Assembly (NCBI GenBank): GCA_900074745.1
Contig: LT598468.1
Span: 1,054,001-1,118,000 of the forward strand
Direction of reading: 5' to 3'
Source: Lachancea mirantina
Taxonomy: Eukaryota; Ascomycota; Saccharomycetes; Saccharomycetales; Saccharomycetaceae
Length of the DNA: 64,000 bases
This document shows, piece after piece, positions 28,012 through 37,805 of this stretch. The position numbers and the translations under genes were made by a program. A model generated the notes under the pieces. The model was not told where the DNA came from, made no database searches, and worked only from the letters and a program-made list of their open reading frames with translations. Within the stretch, counting starts at the first letter, position 1. Each line of letters starts with the position of its first letter.

Positions 28012-28911
28012 TCAGTTAACCAAAGCGGAAGCAGTGGCGGATTCGTACTTCCAGTTTGGTGGCAAGACAGAAACGGTTCTGTAGTATCTGGCCAATCTGT
28101 GGATTCTGGATTCGACCAAAATCAATCTGAACTTGGCGTCCTTGTCTTTTCTGTTTCTCTCCAAATGCTTTCTGACGGAGACAGCCTTCTTGATTAGGTA
28201 GTACAAGTCTTCTGGAATCTCTGGAGCCAAACCGTTGGACTTAAGGATTCTCAAGATCTTGTTACCAGTGATGAAACGAGCTTGAGTAACACCGTGAGCA
28301 TCTCTCAACAAGACACCGATTTGAGAAGGAGTTAAACCCTTTCTGGCGTACTTGACAATTTGCTCAACAACGGAGTCTGGAGAAGACTTGAACCAAGCTG
28401 GAGCGTTTCTGGAGTATGGAATGGCAGAAGACGAAATACCTTTACCCTGTTAAAAGATTGTTAGTGATATGCTTGTAGCGTGCAGATTGGAAGCTCGCAT
28501 TTCATAGCCAAATAACCTCGAAATCATCCTCTTACTTGACGCGCTACAAAGTCCTGACATTTCGAGACTCAGTTGCCCGACAATCTGGGAAATCGTAAAT
28601 GTATAGTGGTCAAACCACTGGCCTTAGCCACATTACGAAGGACGAGAGTCCATTTCATCTCCACAACTGGAAGAGGCATGTGAATTTATTTCAAATACCT
28701 CATAAAGGAATCACCCAGCACTTGCATCAGGGACCAATGAGTCCACAAAAAAAAGACGACCACGTCTAATCTTTTGACGCATACCGGAAAGAGATTGTGA
28801 TCCGACGAAATTGCTAGAAAGAGTACAGAGAATCAGCAGATGCTACTAATATCTTTCTTCCAATTTTCAAAAACTTATTTCAAAACGTACCTTGCTGTGC
28901 ATACGAGCCAT
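28012..28911 (-). CDS. RPS13: Ribosomal protein S13 (uS15), one intron
   Basis: Two exons: 28911-28891 and 28446-28012, together 151 codons, the exact length of S. cerevisiae Rps13 (uS15, small ribosomal subunit). Exon 1 encodes MARMHSK, and exon 2 begins [13 protein letters not shown]. The 444-nt intron has donor GTACGT, a CACTAAC branch site at 28466-28460 and acceptor AACAG. The intron position after the first few codons matches the S. cerevisiae gene. The protein ends [16 protein letters not shown] Rap1-like site lies upstream. Confidence 0.97.
28447..28890 (-). other. RPS13 intron
   Basis: A 444-nt intron. The donor GTACGT and branch CACTAAC each differ by one base from the yeast optimum. 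In some animals RPS13 introns host U14 snoRNA; I could not recognise snoRNA boxes here with confidence. Confidence 0.9.
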
Positions 28912-29075
28912 GGCGACTGATCTTTGTTGTTAGAGATTCTATTGAGACGTGTGTATGAGGCAGACTCAACTTCCACTCATGATATATTTTCATCATTGAG
29001 AAATATCTTCTGCGTCCTCCGTGGCCGGCTGCTGCGTGGCGTTTGTAAAACTAAAGCTGAATCTTATAAAAACAA

Positions 29076-29087
29076 CATGTATGGGCT
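29076..29087 (-). promoter_or_regulatory. Rap1-like site upstream of RPS13
   Basis: On the minus strand this reads AGCCCATACATG, close to the Rap1 consensus ACCCATACAT used in ribosomal-protein promoters. It lies about 165-176 bp upstream of the RPS13 ATG, a normal place for it. Confidence 0.55.
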
Positions 29088-29153
29088 TTTAGTGGACAAT
29101 AATCTATTAAAATGTACGGGTTTAGAAGTCACGTTGAATTCTCAAAGAAGAGG

Positions 29154-29161
29154 GTCACGTG
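29154..29161 (+). promoter_or_regulatory. Cbf1-type site between RPS13 and AIM7
   Basis: GTCACGTG, a full RTCACRTG match, 243 bp upstream of RPS13 and a few bases past the AIM7 stop. It is more likely to act on RPS13. Confidence 0.45.
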
Positions 29162-29166
29162 AGATA

Positions 29167-29613
29167 TTATTTGCTCTCAATTTCAGCCTTTAGATCGTCA
29201 ACATCGTCGTCATCCTCGAGCCCCGAGGAGACCTCAATGACTTTACTTACGCCGCACTGGGTCCGCACCATTTCGAATGCCCCGGCATAAAGCATTTTCC
29301 ATTCCTGCGAGACTACTGTGGTAGGTTTCCAGTAAAGCAAAACCAATGGTGTCTGTTTTCTGCCATCGCTTGTGACCATTGGATATGACATCAGAACGTA
29401 CCGTGGAGTGCTATCGGGGAGTGTGGAACCGAGATCCTCGAGGCTAGAGACATCGGACTGATCTTCGTCATCGTCGTCTATAACGATCTCATAGGACGGT
29501 TTCGGTTGAATTTTGATAACAAGCACTTGCAACTCATCTGAACGTGCTGTTGCAGTTCTGAACTTGTTGATTCTCTTCTTTGTTTCATCGTTTATATGGT
29601 ACAGGGAACTCAT
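29167..29613 (-). CDS. AIM7: Aim7, glia-maturation-factor (ADF-H) family protein
   Basis: A 148-residue single ADF-homology domain protein (149 in S. cerevisiae). GMF-type proteins bind the Arp2/3 complex and promote debranching of actin. Shared features are MSSLYHINDETKKRINKFR at the start, PRYVLMSYPMVTSDGRKQTP and VLLYWKPTTV in the core. An acidic insert DDDDEDQSD (about 42-50) and an acidic C-terminal tail stand out. It lies between RPS13 and LCB2 on the same strand, matching YDR062W-YDR064W. Confidence 0.93.
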   Translation of the reverse strand: MSSLYHINDETKKRINKFRTATARSDELQVLVIKIQPKPSYEIVIDDDDEDQSDVSSLEDLGSTLPDSTPRYVLMSYPMVTSDGRKQTPLVLLYWKPTTVVSQEWKMLYAGAFEMVRTQCGVSKVIEVSSGLEDDDDVDDLKAEIESK

Positions 29614-29878
29614 TCTACTGGAATTCTATATGACGGGTCTGTATATTGAAGTTGACCTGGTAAAGGGGAATCTAATGATTTAGAAAAATGTGACAACTCA
29701 AACTGGCCGAAATTTACATTCGGTTAAAATAAAGATAAAAATGCTTTCATTCGGTCAGTTGCTCGACAAGATTTCTGGTAATGATTGGAGTTTAATTTTT
29801 GGTCTACTTAAATAGCTAGTTTTCTTTTTCTTTTTTATTCCCATCGTCCAGAAGCTGGACAACGTCATAATGATGATC

Positions 29879-31567
29879 TTACGCCATGAAATATTTGTCG
29901 TCTTTACAGTCGGCTGGAGTTCTCTTAATAACTTCTTCGATATCCCAGCGTGGGGGCCTTCCGTCCAGCGAGCCTCCTGCCTTGCCGGTGCTGACTTTGA
30001 GGAACAGCTTGTCGCCAACCTCGCTCACGTGACGTAAAAGATAGTCGATGTCCTCCTTGGTTAGCGAAGCGGAAACGCAGAATCTGACTCGAGACTCGAT
30101 CAGTGGTGTTGCCGGATAGGAGACTACCACGACTGCGATTTTCCTTTGAAGCATCATTCGTGAAAATGCGGGCATCTTGGAAGGCGCATACAAAAGCATA
30201 GGGACAACTGGTGAATCCGCAATGCCGTAAACTATGAATCCGAGCCGCTGCAAGGCCAAACGTAGGTATCTGGAGTTGAAAGCAATCCGTTGTAATCTTT
30301 CTTGGCCTTCTCCTGGGTTGAGTTCGCCGGTGATCGTCCTAAGAGAAGATATAATTTGGGCTAAGACGGGAACGGGCATGGGTTCACCATAACTTGCCGT
30401 AGACACGTCTAATCTAAGTCTGTCTATCATGGCTTTGTCTGCTGCGATGTACCCACCAGCGGCGCCAAATGACTTAGTAAAAGTTCCCATCAAGATATCG
30501 ATGTCAGCAGGATCGACGCCAAAAACGTCACAGACTCCTCTTCCTTTGGGACCCATGGCACCAATAGAATGGGCTTCATCGACAAACAAATAGCACTTGT
30601 ACTTCTTTTTCAGTTCGATGATTTCAGGCAGATTGCACATTGTGCCTTCCATAGAGAAAAGACCCTCAACGCAAATAAGGATTTTCTTCCATGGCCGGTG
30701 AGATTTCGGTTGTCCTTGAACGATTTGTTCCCTAATGATTTTCTCTAGCGCCGCCATGTCGTTGTGTTTGAAAACTTTGACGGCAGCTCCTGATAGACGC
30801 ACACCAGTTCTGATGGAAGCATGGTTCAACTCATCCGAAATCACTAGACATTTGCTGTCCAAGAAGGCATCGAAGAAATTTGCGTTTGTACCGTAACCCA
30901 TTGAAAACACCATTGCGTCCTCTTTACCGACAAAATCCGCGACGTAACGTTCAGTGGCTACGTGAAGATCTGTCGTGCCGATTTGAGCTCTAGGACCACC
31001 CGAATTGATGCCGTACTTTTTTATGGCTTCCAACGCGGCATCAGTGCACTGCCCCTCGCTCTGAGCAAATCCCAGATAGTTGTATGACGACAAATTCAAA
31101 CACATTGTTGACGTGCCGGGATATGTAAAGTATTCGTTCAGGTCGTGAGAAATACGATCAATGCATCTAATGAAACGACCGGGAACACCTGTCGTGGGAC
31201 GAGAAAAACAGTCGTCGATCCGCTTTTTCATTCTGCGCACGAAGAAACTCTCAAACTTGGAATACCATGGCGCAATTCCGTCCTTTTCGACTATATCAGG
31301 ATGCCGGTCTTTTTGGAAAGTCATGCCCAAAAAGTCGTGAATATTACCCAAAATGATAAGTATCAGGTAGTTCAGATACGTAATGACTGAGACATAGTAA
31401 GGAGGTGCATCCAAAATCGGCTCACCAAGTCCTTTGCCATTCCGCGAGTGTACTTGGTGTAAATATTCTTTTGACGTCAATGGCCCAAATTCATTCGCTT
31501 TTTTGTCCTCAATGGACACTTCTTCAGGGCTAATAAGTGGAACCTTCGTATTTGATACAGAGCTCAT
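29879..31567 (-). CDS. LCB2: Lcb2, serine palmitoyltransferase subunit
   Basis: A 562-residue PLP enzyme (561 in S. cerevisiae) that with Lcb1 condenses serine and palmitoyl-CoA, the first step of sphingolipid synthesis at the ER. There is a hydrophobic segment near residues 60-80. The catalytic core includes NYLGFAQSEG, the block starting GGPRAQIGTTDLH, DEAHSIGAMGPKGRG and the PLP-lysine motif GTFTKSFGAAGGY (Lys about 364). IPT1 in this window acts at the end of the same pathway, but the two genes are far apart and there is no sign of co-regulation. Confidence 0.97.
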   Translation of the reverse strand: MSSVSNTKVPLISPEEVSIEDKKANEFGPLTSKEYLHQVHSRNGKGLGEPILDAPPYYVSVITYLNYLILIILGNIHDFLGMTFQKDRHPDIVEKDGIAPWYSKFESFFVRRMKKRIDDCFSRPTTGVPGRFIRCIDRISHDLNEYFTYPGTSTMCLNLSSYNYLGFAQSEGQCTDAALEAIKKYGINSGGPRAQIGTTDLHVATERYVADFVGKEDAMVFSMGYGTNANFFDAFLDSKCLVISDELNHASIRTGVRLSGAAVKVFKHNDMAALEKIIREQIVQGQPKSHRPWKKILICVEGLFSMEGTMCNLPEIIELKKKYKCYLFVDEAHSIGAMGPKGRGVCDVFGVDPADIDILMGTFTKSFGAAGGYIAADKAMIDRLRLDVSTASYGEPMPVPVLAQIISSLRTITGELNPGEGQERLQRIAFNSRYLRLALQRLGFIVYGIADSPVVPMLLYAPSKMPAFSRMMLQRKIAVVVVSYPATPLIESRVRFCVSASLTKEDIDYLLRHVSEVGDKLFLKVSTGKAGGSLDGRPPRWDIEEVIKRTPADCKDDKYFMA

Positions 31568-32057
31568 ATCCTCTGATAAACCTGCACGCTCTTGCGCTCT
31601 TAAATCCGCCGCTGTTTCTCGCTAACTATGGCGACCTTGAGGTCTTTCCCAGCCTCTGTTTTTCGTGGTTATACATCCTTCGTTGAAAGGCATATTGGTT
31701 CGAGGAGATCTCATCCGGTTGAAAATCGTTAGACCTTGGCGTCTCACTAAGAGAATCAACCGTCCTAAAAACTTGAAGATGTAAAATGAGTCACGTAATT
31801 TGTATTAGCTTGGATATTAATAAGCTTGTTGAAATACCTCATAGATAATAGACCTTTCTTTGGTGAATTTTGCGCTTGAAATTTACCACCTTAGGTTTTT
31901 AGAAGCAAACCCGAAAGTTGTCGAGCAGTTAAAAACAATAAAATGCCATTTTAAGCTGAGAAACATTTGCATCTAATAACAAGAATCGACATATCTATCA
32001 AACAAAATCTTCCACATTTAATCCGCTTGTAATATTTTAATTGCTTATTGGGTAGCG
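31568..32057. other. Intergenic YDR061W-like / LCB2
   Basis: About 490 bp, AT-rich in the right half, holding the LCB2 promoter and the 3' flank of the ABC-protein gene. No RNA gene seen. I checked for centromere elements and rejected them. Confidence 0.5.
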
Positions 32058-33620
32058 TTAGTTGTCAACATCAATATCGCCTACTTCGTACTTTCCGGGC
32101 TCAACTAAATGCAGATAGTGGTCACAGCAGGGAGTTTCTTCGGCTATGTGCGAGACAACCAGTACTGTACCAGGCCAGTGGTTAAGTAAGTCATGACAAC
32201 GCAGCATAGGGGCCACATCCATGCCCGAAAAGGCTTCGTCTAATATCAAAACCCGAGGCATCTTAACTAAACTTCTGATGAAAAGTATTAGTTTTTGATC
32301 GCTTACTGAGAGCGCGTTAAATTCAACGAATTTCTTTCCTTCGAGATCGAAGTACTCTGTAAACATATCGATAGTTTTCTTTCGGTCATCGCTTAATCCA
32401 TCAAAACACGGTAGGAAATTGTTCGAAATGTCATGAAATCCGGTAGCAATCGATTCTAGCACACTAAGATTTTTCCCAGCGTTCTTCACAAATATGGCAT
32501 GCAATTCGGGGGAGCTTAGTCCAATTCTCTTATTGATGTCAAAATAATTGGATTTACCAGTTCTCCTCGGATTACCAGCCTCTACAAGTTTAGAATTCCA
32601 AGATTGCGGGTGGTCAGCTGTGAGTAACGACAACAGTGTCGATTTCCCAGTTCCGTTGTTGCCTCTTATATGCCATTTGCTGCTCGGAGCGACTTTCCAG
32701 TGCACGTCTTTCAAAACAGGCGTACCGCGATACATAACAGTTAGACCCTTCAGCTCAATGTCATCGGCCATTTTGATAATATCGTGCTCGGGCTTTTTGT
32801 AGAGTGGATGGGACGACAGCAAATCATCAATGGTATACTTTTGAGAGTGTGCAGAAAGGTTCAAATTCTGATTACGATAGTCCTCGATCTTACTAGTCAA
32901 TTCAGCACGCTTCCCCTGAAATATTACGCCATCTGTGCTCACGCAACAAATGTGGGTGCACCAGGAAGGAATCTGATCTTGAATTCTCAACCCGATCACT
33001 ACGGGACTTTTTTCGTACGCTGCTAGGAATCGCGATATAATACTTGTGGCGGTTGGATCAAGTCCTAGAAATGGATCATCAAAAAGAAGTAAATCTGGTT
33101 CCTTCAAAAGACTGCGGGCTAGTCTTGCTCGTCTCATTTGACCATTGCTTAAACTCATTGCCCATCTGTTTGCCAAATCCTTTAGTTTCAACTCATCCAG
33201 CAAATATTGATATAGATTCTCATTCACTTGACGGTTGGTGCTCTTGACGTCGTAGCTCACGGCATTGGAGCCAATTGAATCATCTCTTATGAATTTTTCA
33301 CAAGTTTCGTCGTAGTCGTCTTTAAAGAACTCAAACCGTGCACTCAAATGCGCGGTGGGCATGACACCTTCAAACTTGACAAACTCCGTTCTAACCAAAG
33401 ATCCTTGTTTCCTGCCAAAGTCTAAAGATAGGGGTGGATCACATAAGTACTTGTTGCCCAAAATGTCCAAGAACTTACTTCTTTCGTCACCCCAAACCAC
33501 CCATCTTTCACCTGGATTTATCTGAAAGGACTTTATACGCCGCGAATAAACTGGAGAAGCAGATTTTTGTAGTGACGACTTGAAAAGCGCATTTTGTATT
33601 TTCAGAATGTAATTCTTCAT
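32058..33620 (-). CDS. Tandem ABC ATPase without membrane domain (YDR061W-like)
   Basis: A 520-residue soluble protein with two ABC ATPase domains and no transmembrane helices, the ortholog by position and sequence of S. cerevisiae YDR061W (539 residues, function unknown). Domain 2 has a normal Walker A GNNGTGKST (about 320), signature-like ALSVSDQK and Walker B VLILDEAFSG. Domain 1 keeps a signature SLSNGQMRRARLARSLL and Walker B LLLFDDPFLGLDP, but where Walker A should be it reads WGDERSKFLDIL, lacking the GK[ST]. Site 1 is therefore probably non-hydrolytic or uses a different ligand. Part of the family resembles bacterial ModF/PhrA-type ABC proteins. Confidence 0.85.
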   Translation of the reverse strand: MKNYILKIQNALFKSSLQKSASPVYSRRIKSFQINPGERWVVWGDERSKFLDILGNKYLCDPPLSLDFGRKQGSLVRTEFVKFEGVMPTAHLSARFEFFKDDYDETCEKFIRDDSIGSNAVSYDVKSTNRQVNENLYQYLLDELKLKDLANRWAMSLSNGQMRRARLARSLLKEPDLLLFDDPFLGLDPTATSIISRFLAAYEKSPVVIGLRIQDQIPSWCTHICCVSTDGVIFQGKRAELTSKIEDYRNQNLNLSAHSQKYTIDDLLSSHPLYKKPEHDIIKMADDIELKGLTVMYRGTPVLKDVHWKVAPSSKWHIRGNNGTGKSTLLSLLTADHPQSWNSKLVEAGNPRRTGKSNYFDINKRIGLSSPELHAIFVKNAGKNLSVLESIATGFHDISNNFLPCFDGLSDDRKKTIDMFTEYFDLEGKKFVEFNALSVSDQKLILFIRSLVKMPRVLILDEAFSGMDVAPMLRCHDLLNHWPGTVLVVSHIAEETPCCDHYLHLVEPGKYEVGDIDVDN

Positions 33621-33827
33621 TGCCGTCTTTGACTCTAGTAGAGTCCTTCGATCTATAAAGTTTGAATTTCAGAACCCAAACAAGTTAAGATCAAGATCGA
33701 GATTAAATATCAATACCAATACGGATTGCGCTAGATAAGTGAAGAAATTACTTATGTTATATATTACAGACACCTCAAGAAGTCCATTTCATCTGTTTTA
33801 AAGCCGTGGTTGATCGAAAACCGGCCT

Positions 33828-36059
33828 TTACAAATAATTAGCTGCCCACACGTTGTTGATGGCATTGTAGCGTTTAACCAACTCGGGGTCAAATTTGATC
33901 ATTTTACCCTTTTCCACCACTTTGTCAAATGTGTAAGGTTTGATGTGTTTTTCGTATCTTGCACACCAGATATAGCCTCGGCAACCTTCAAGATGGCCCC
34001 AGCTGTTATCCTTTTCGGCAGCGATGATACCGGTTCTAGCATCAATGACACCTTCGAAAATACCTCTTAGCTCATCGACACTTTTCACTCTCTTGGACCA
34101 AAAGGAATCCGGTTTGAAGTCGTCTTCTGCAGCGTTGAATTTACAATAGTGCGAACCGCCATTGGCCCAAAGTAATCTGTTGTCATCTGTCATGTGTGCG
34201 AGAACGACATTGCATATTTCGTATTTTTCCTCTTGGAGGTCCCTGTTCACCTCTTTGATTTTGCTAACGTCTCCAATCGCACCGGCTGGGACACTGTTGA
34301 AGGCGTAATCGTGTCCTGACACCAAGAATCCGAGCCAAAAGTATTCTTTATCTCCGTAGCCGCAGCTACTACTTTTCTTGGCCATGTTCAAAAGTGTAGC
34401 CATCATGAGCGGTATCATGTGAGCGTTTTTATCCACCACGACCAGACCAGATTCCATTTGGTGTTGATTACGGTCGATGAAGAAACTCGAGAAAATCTTC
34501 TCTTCTGTAGTCAAAAACTTGGAACATTGTTCTTCAACGTATTCCTCGTTGACCATGGCGTAATGACCAAAATACTTAGACTCCAAGAAATGCGGGTACA
34601 TGGTTGAAAACAAAGCAGCACATTTGTCGCTGACACCGTTGGTTAAGTGTCTGTCTTTGAAGAAAACGGTACCGGTGCGGTGGTATTCGATGGAGTTGAA
34701 ATATTCTTCAAAATCAACGTAGGTGATGGCATCGATATCGATGAAAGCGTATTCTTCAAAAGTGTTGAAAAGTGCGGCCAGCCACTTATTTTTGAAATGG
34801 GAAAATTCGTTGATCACACCGGGATCCAAAGTGGGAGAAACGTCGACGAACCACAACTGTTGCGGAACGTCTTTCCCGTGGTCATACTGTACAGTTGGAT
34901 ACTCCAATTTGTCGGCCTGTGCAATTTTGAGCAAATCTCTGACGGTTTCGTCGGCAATGTCACCTTTAGTGACGACCTGGATGGGTAACTCGTTACCCAT
35001 GTATCTGAGGGTCGCAATCAATTTGGAAGCCATTTCTTTTTGGCCGTCACCGAAACTCAATACGATACCGCGGTTTGCCACGAGCGAGCTCATGGCGTTC
35101 CAGTTCTGTAAGAACGATTTGCGTGGGTCGTAGGTGTACTTGACGTGTTGGTGGACTTCGCGACCGCCGGTATGCATGATGGGCAAGATTCCGCCATCGA
35201 GTTGGCCGCCCGAGCCCGTGAACTTGGGCATGACGCCTGAGAAGTTGGCTGCGGTGAAGTACCGGATGATGGGCCACATACGATGTTCGAGGTCCCATTG
35301 GTCGAAACGGCGATAGATACGGGTGTTACGTTTAGAGTTTTCCGAGTCGTATTCGCGATTTGGGTCGAGCGCGGAGGCCAAGATGTCGGCGTCAGCCGCG
35401 TTGGAGTCCGTTCCGGACTTTTCGGGAGTGTCGAAGATGGCGGCGAAATCGACGGAATTGTCCTGAGCAAAACAGGTGTCGTAGACACGCATCCGTTCCA
35501 TGGAGAGCGCGACGTTGTTGATGCGCTTATGGAAGTTGATAGAGTCCTGACTGGAAAGCGTGACGCCGTCAGAGTCCTTGATGGCGTCAGCGTGGTCGAC
35601 GTTTTCGTTGAGGGCGAACGCCCAGCGCTGGAAATCGTTGCCCCACTTGGAGTTCATGTTGTAGAGGTTGCGGAAGTAGAAGTAGCACTGGGAGGTCTTG
35701 TCGAGCTCGTTGAACTTGCGGTACTGGCGGTTGCGGCCCAAAAAGTTCCAGGACGCACGTCTGCGGTTTTCCATGTCCTGGTCGAACTCGGGGATGAGCT
35801 CGAGCGGCGAAACTTTGATGCCGTCCACGGGAGTGACACGGACACTGTCGATGTGCGACCGGGAGGGGCCCTTGTGCTCGGCGACCCAGTCCTGGTAGCT
35901 GGGCAGCATCTTAGCGAGTCGAGAATCCTGCACGCCGTGCGAGCTTTGCACGACGACAGCCGCAACCGTGAGCACGATCACGAGCGGCAGCACTAGCTTG
36001 AGGATGCGTCTGGAGCACAGCTGCTGTGCGCTGCGCAGCAGATGTGACTGGAGGTTCAT
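33828..36059 (-). CDS. Mnn1-family alpha-1,3-mannosyltransferase
   Basis: A 743-residue type II Golgi membrane glycosyltransferase. A single hydrophobic anchor at about 20-38 (KLVLPLVIVLTVAAVVV) follows a short cytoplasmic N-terminus; the rest is lumenal. The catalytic domain (about 260-690) has the Mnn1 family's GGILPIMHTGGREVHQHV-type entry, ANRGIVLSFGDGQ and a DxD motif in YAFIDIDAITYV (about 440). Mnn1 adds terminal alpha-1,3-mannose to N- and O-glycans; paralogs Mnt2/3/4 are close, so I leave the symbol open. Mnn1 itself is the best fit by length. It lies between YDR061W-like and GDI1, not where S. cerevisiae MNN1 (YER001W) lies. The first kilobase of coding sequence is clearly GC-rich. 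Confidence 0.85.
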   Translation of the reverse strand: MNLQSHLLRSAQQLCSRRILKLVLPLVIVLTVAAVVVQSSHGVQDSRLAKMLPSYQDWVAEHKGPSRSHIDSVRVTPVDGIKVSPLELIPEFDQDMENRRRASWNFLGRNRQYRKFNELDKTSQCYFYFRNLYNMNSKWGNDFQRWAFALNENVDHADAIKDSDGVTLSSQDSINFHKRINNVALSMERMRVYDTCFAQDNSVDFAAIFDTPEKSGTDSNAADADILASALDPNREYDSENSKRNTRIYRRFDQWDLEHRMWPIIRYFTAANFSGVMPKFTGSGGQLDGGILPIMHTGGREVHQHVKYTYDPRKSFLQNWNAMSSLVANRGIVLSFGDGQKEMASKLIATLRYMGNELPIQVVTKGDIADETVRDLLKIAQADKLEYPTVQYDHGKDVPQQLWFVDVSPTLDPGVINEFSHFKNKWLAALFNTFEEYAFIDIDAITYVDFEEYFNSIEYHRTGTVFFKDRHLTNGVSDKCAALFSTMYPHFLESKYFGHYAMVNEEYVEEQCSKFLTTEEKIFSSFFIDRNQHQMESGLVVVDKNAHMIPLMMATLLNMAKKSSSCGYGDKEYFWLGFLVSGHDYAFNSVPAGAIGDVSKIKEVNRDLQEEKYEICNVVLAHMTDDNRLLWANGGSHYCKFNAAEDDFKPDSFWSKRVKSVDELRGIFEGVIDARTGIIAAEKDNSWGHLEGCRGYIWCARYEKHIKPYTFDKVVEKGKMIKFDPELVKRYNAINNVWAANYL

Positions 36060-36246
36060 GGATGCGGTGCGGGTCGTAGGCCTGTTACACTGGCTGGTGC
36101 AAACTGGCAGGAGTATCCGGAGCTGGTGGGTTCAGATCCAGTCTAAATTTTCACTTGCAGGCTGTTGGACGCGTGCGAAGTGATATAAGCCAAACGTGGA
36201 TTATGTAAGCGCGCCCTCGCTCTTGCTTTTCGTTTGAGCACTGCTT

Positions 36247-36270
36247 GCTGTGCTGTTTGCTGTGCTGTTT
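36247..36270 (+). repeat. 12-bp tandem repeat (two copies)
   Basis: GCTGTGCTGTTT occurs twice in a row, with flanking partial copies (TGCTTGCTGTG before, ACTGCTT after). It is about 190 bp upstream of the mannosyltransferase start. Confidence 0.85.
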
Positions 36271-37678
36271 ACTGCTTAGCGCTGTTTTCAGCTCCAAACT
36301 CCTCTCTTTGCCTGGCCTGTCAACGACGCGCTGGGGCGTCACGGCGCTGTCCCCACTTAAATAGCCTGCTTCTTATCGCATCCGTCCAACAGTCGCTCTC
36401 TTACTGGAGAGCGACGAAAAATTTACGTGCGACACATGTGGCATCCATGTGCATGGTTTCTGGGCGGACCGTGGGAGCTTCGCCCATGCAGAACGTCTTC
36501 TGGAACGGGTTCTGCGTATGCATGCGACGCGTCCGCGACGCGAAAACGCGAAACAGGCGGCACCCTGCAGACGGATACAGGGGTCGGCGTGGGGTGTGGG
36601 TGGGGCTTGTGACTTGGGAGAAGTCAGATGGAGTCATGTCGAGCAAGTCCCGAACGTTTTGAATGATTTCGGATGGGTTGCCTAGGTTACTTGGAGATCA
36701 CGCTTGGGTCTGGGTGTGTCCTGCTGGACCCGTGATGGTGTGTGGGTGGAGCAAACTTCCCCCGATAAACTGGTGCCTAATGGGAAACGGCGGCTGCTTG
36801 CCGATGAGTACCTATCGGTGTAAGTTGGGGTCAGCACAGGGGACGTATCGCCATGGCCTCTGCTTTGAAACTCCGAAGAAAACTCGCTTGAATCGGGTAT
36901 CGGACCTGTCTTCACTTGTCGAAAAGGAACCATCAAAGCTTTTAGTTGGATCCAATTTGCTATAAATTCAAACGCTAAGCTCATCTGGGTCATCCAAGCT
37001 TGGCGGTATGCCACCATTCAAACGACATATTGTAAAATTGCCGTGTTCGATCCTTGAGAGGCACTCTTAAGAAACGAGTTTTCGAGAAAAGCGCCCAGTC
37101 CGCCGCATAGAATATGTCTGTAGATACTCAACAAAATACGGAAAACATTGCCGTTTTTGAACTCCCTCGATAAATTTAGCGGCGTTCTGCAAATTCTAAC
37201 TCTCCCTCAGTCAAGGCGACTGGGATTCAGCTGGAACCATATTGGTAATCAGCAATCGAAAGGTTTCTTTTATATGTAACTGATCACTAAGCCCGAGATT
37301 TTGACGATGCTCTAGGTAATTCTCGATGCGGCACACCTTGGCCGTTTCGAGGAACAAAAGTGATTTCTCGATTTTTCTTTCCAATTCCGGAGGCGTTTAC
37401 ATCCACCCATTTTGGGTCACAACTTTGACGAAACACGCTCCCCGTCACGCACTACACTTTGCGAAAGTATTTTTATAGGTATCTTAATTAATTACATTTG
37501 AGAGCTTACTAACCTTTGCACATTCAACTGAATAAGTGAGTGGATCATTTGGAGCGTTCGGAACTCACTGCGTTTCGTGTGAAATTGCGACCCTCTGACC
37601 ATGCTTGCTCATGCGTATTCGTAGAGAAGTGCTACCATCTGTGAATGAGTAAAATACGTAAAAGGTATCTTTCTCATG

Positions 37679-37688
37679 GTCACGTGAC
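37679..37688. promoter_or_regulatory. Cbf1-type E-box upstream of GDI1
   Basis: Perfect palindrome GTCACGTGAC, matching RTCACRTG on both strands, about 118 bp upstream of the GDI1 ATG. Confidence 0.55.
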
Positions 37689-37805
37689 GTGCAACTTCGT
37701 CGCTCGCCCGTCTGCAGTGACCACCTCCTGGCTCCCCTCACCTTAAACTGGAACGAACCCACCTCTCATCCCCCCCACTGAATGCCACCACCTCACCAAT
37801 CCACA

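Larger units (their letters stand above)
36060..37805. promoter_or_regulatory. Long divergent MNN1-like / GDI1 interval
   Basis: About 1.75 kb between divergent starts, the longest gene-free stretch here. Several 60-140-codon frames occur on both strands, but none shows a domain, a signal or a start context that convinces. It holds a doubled 12-bp repeat (36247-36270) and a perfect GTCACGTGAC site near GDI1. Confidence 0.55.

Noticed and set aside
31787-31930. Centromere: CDEI-like GTCACGTA followed by AT-rich DNA and a CCCGAAAGTT
   Set aside because: CDEI is imperfect, the middle is not AT-rich enough for CDEII, and the CDEIII flanks do not match.
36234-37017. Several 60-140-codon frames in the MNN1-like/GDI1 interval
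   Set aside because: They overlap each other on both strands, have no domain or signal, and none corresponds to a known gene at this location.
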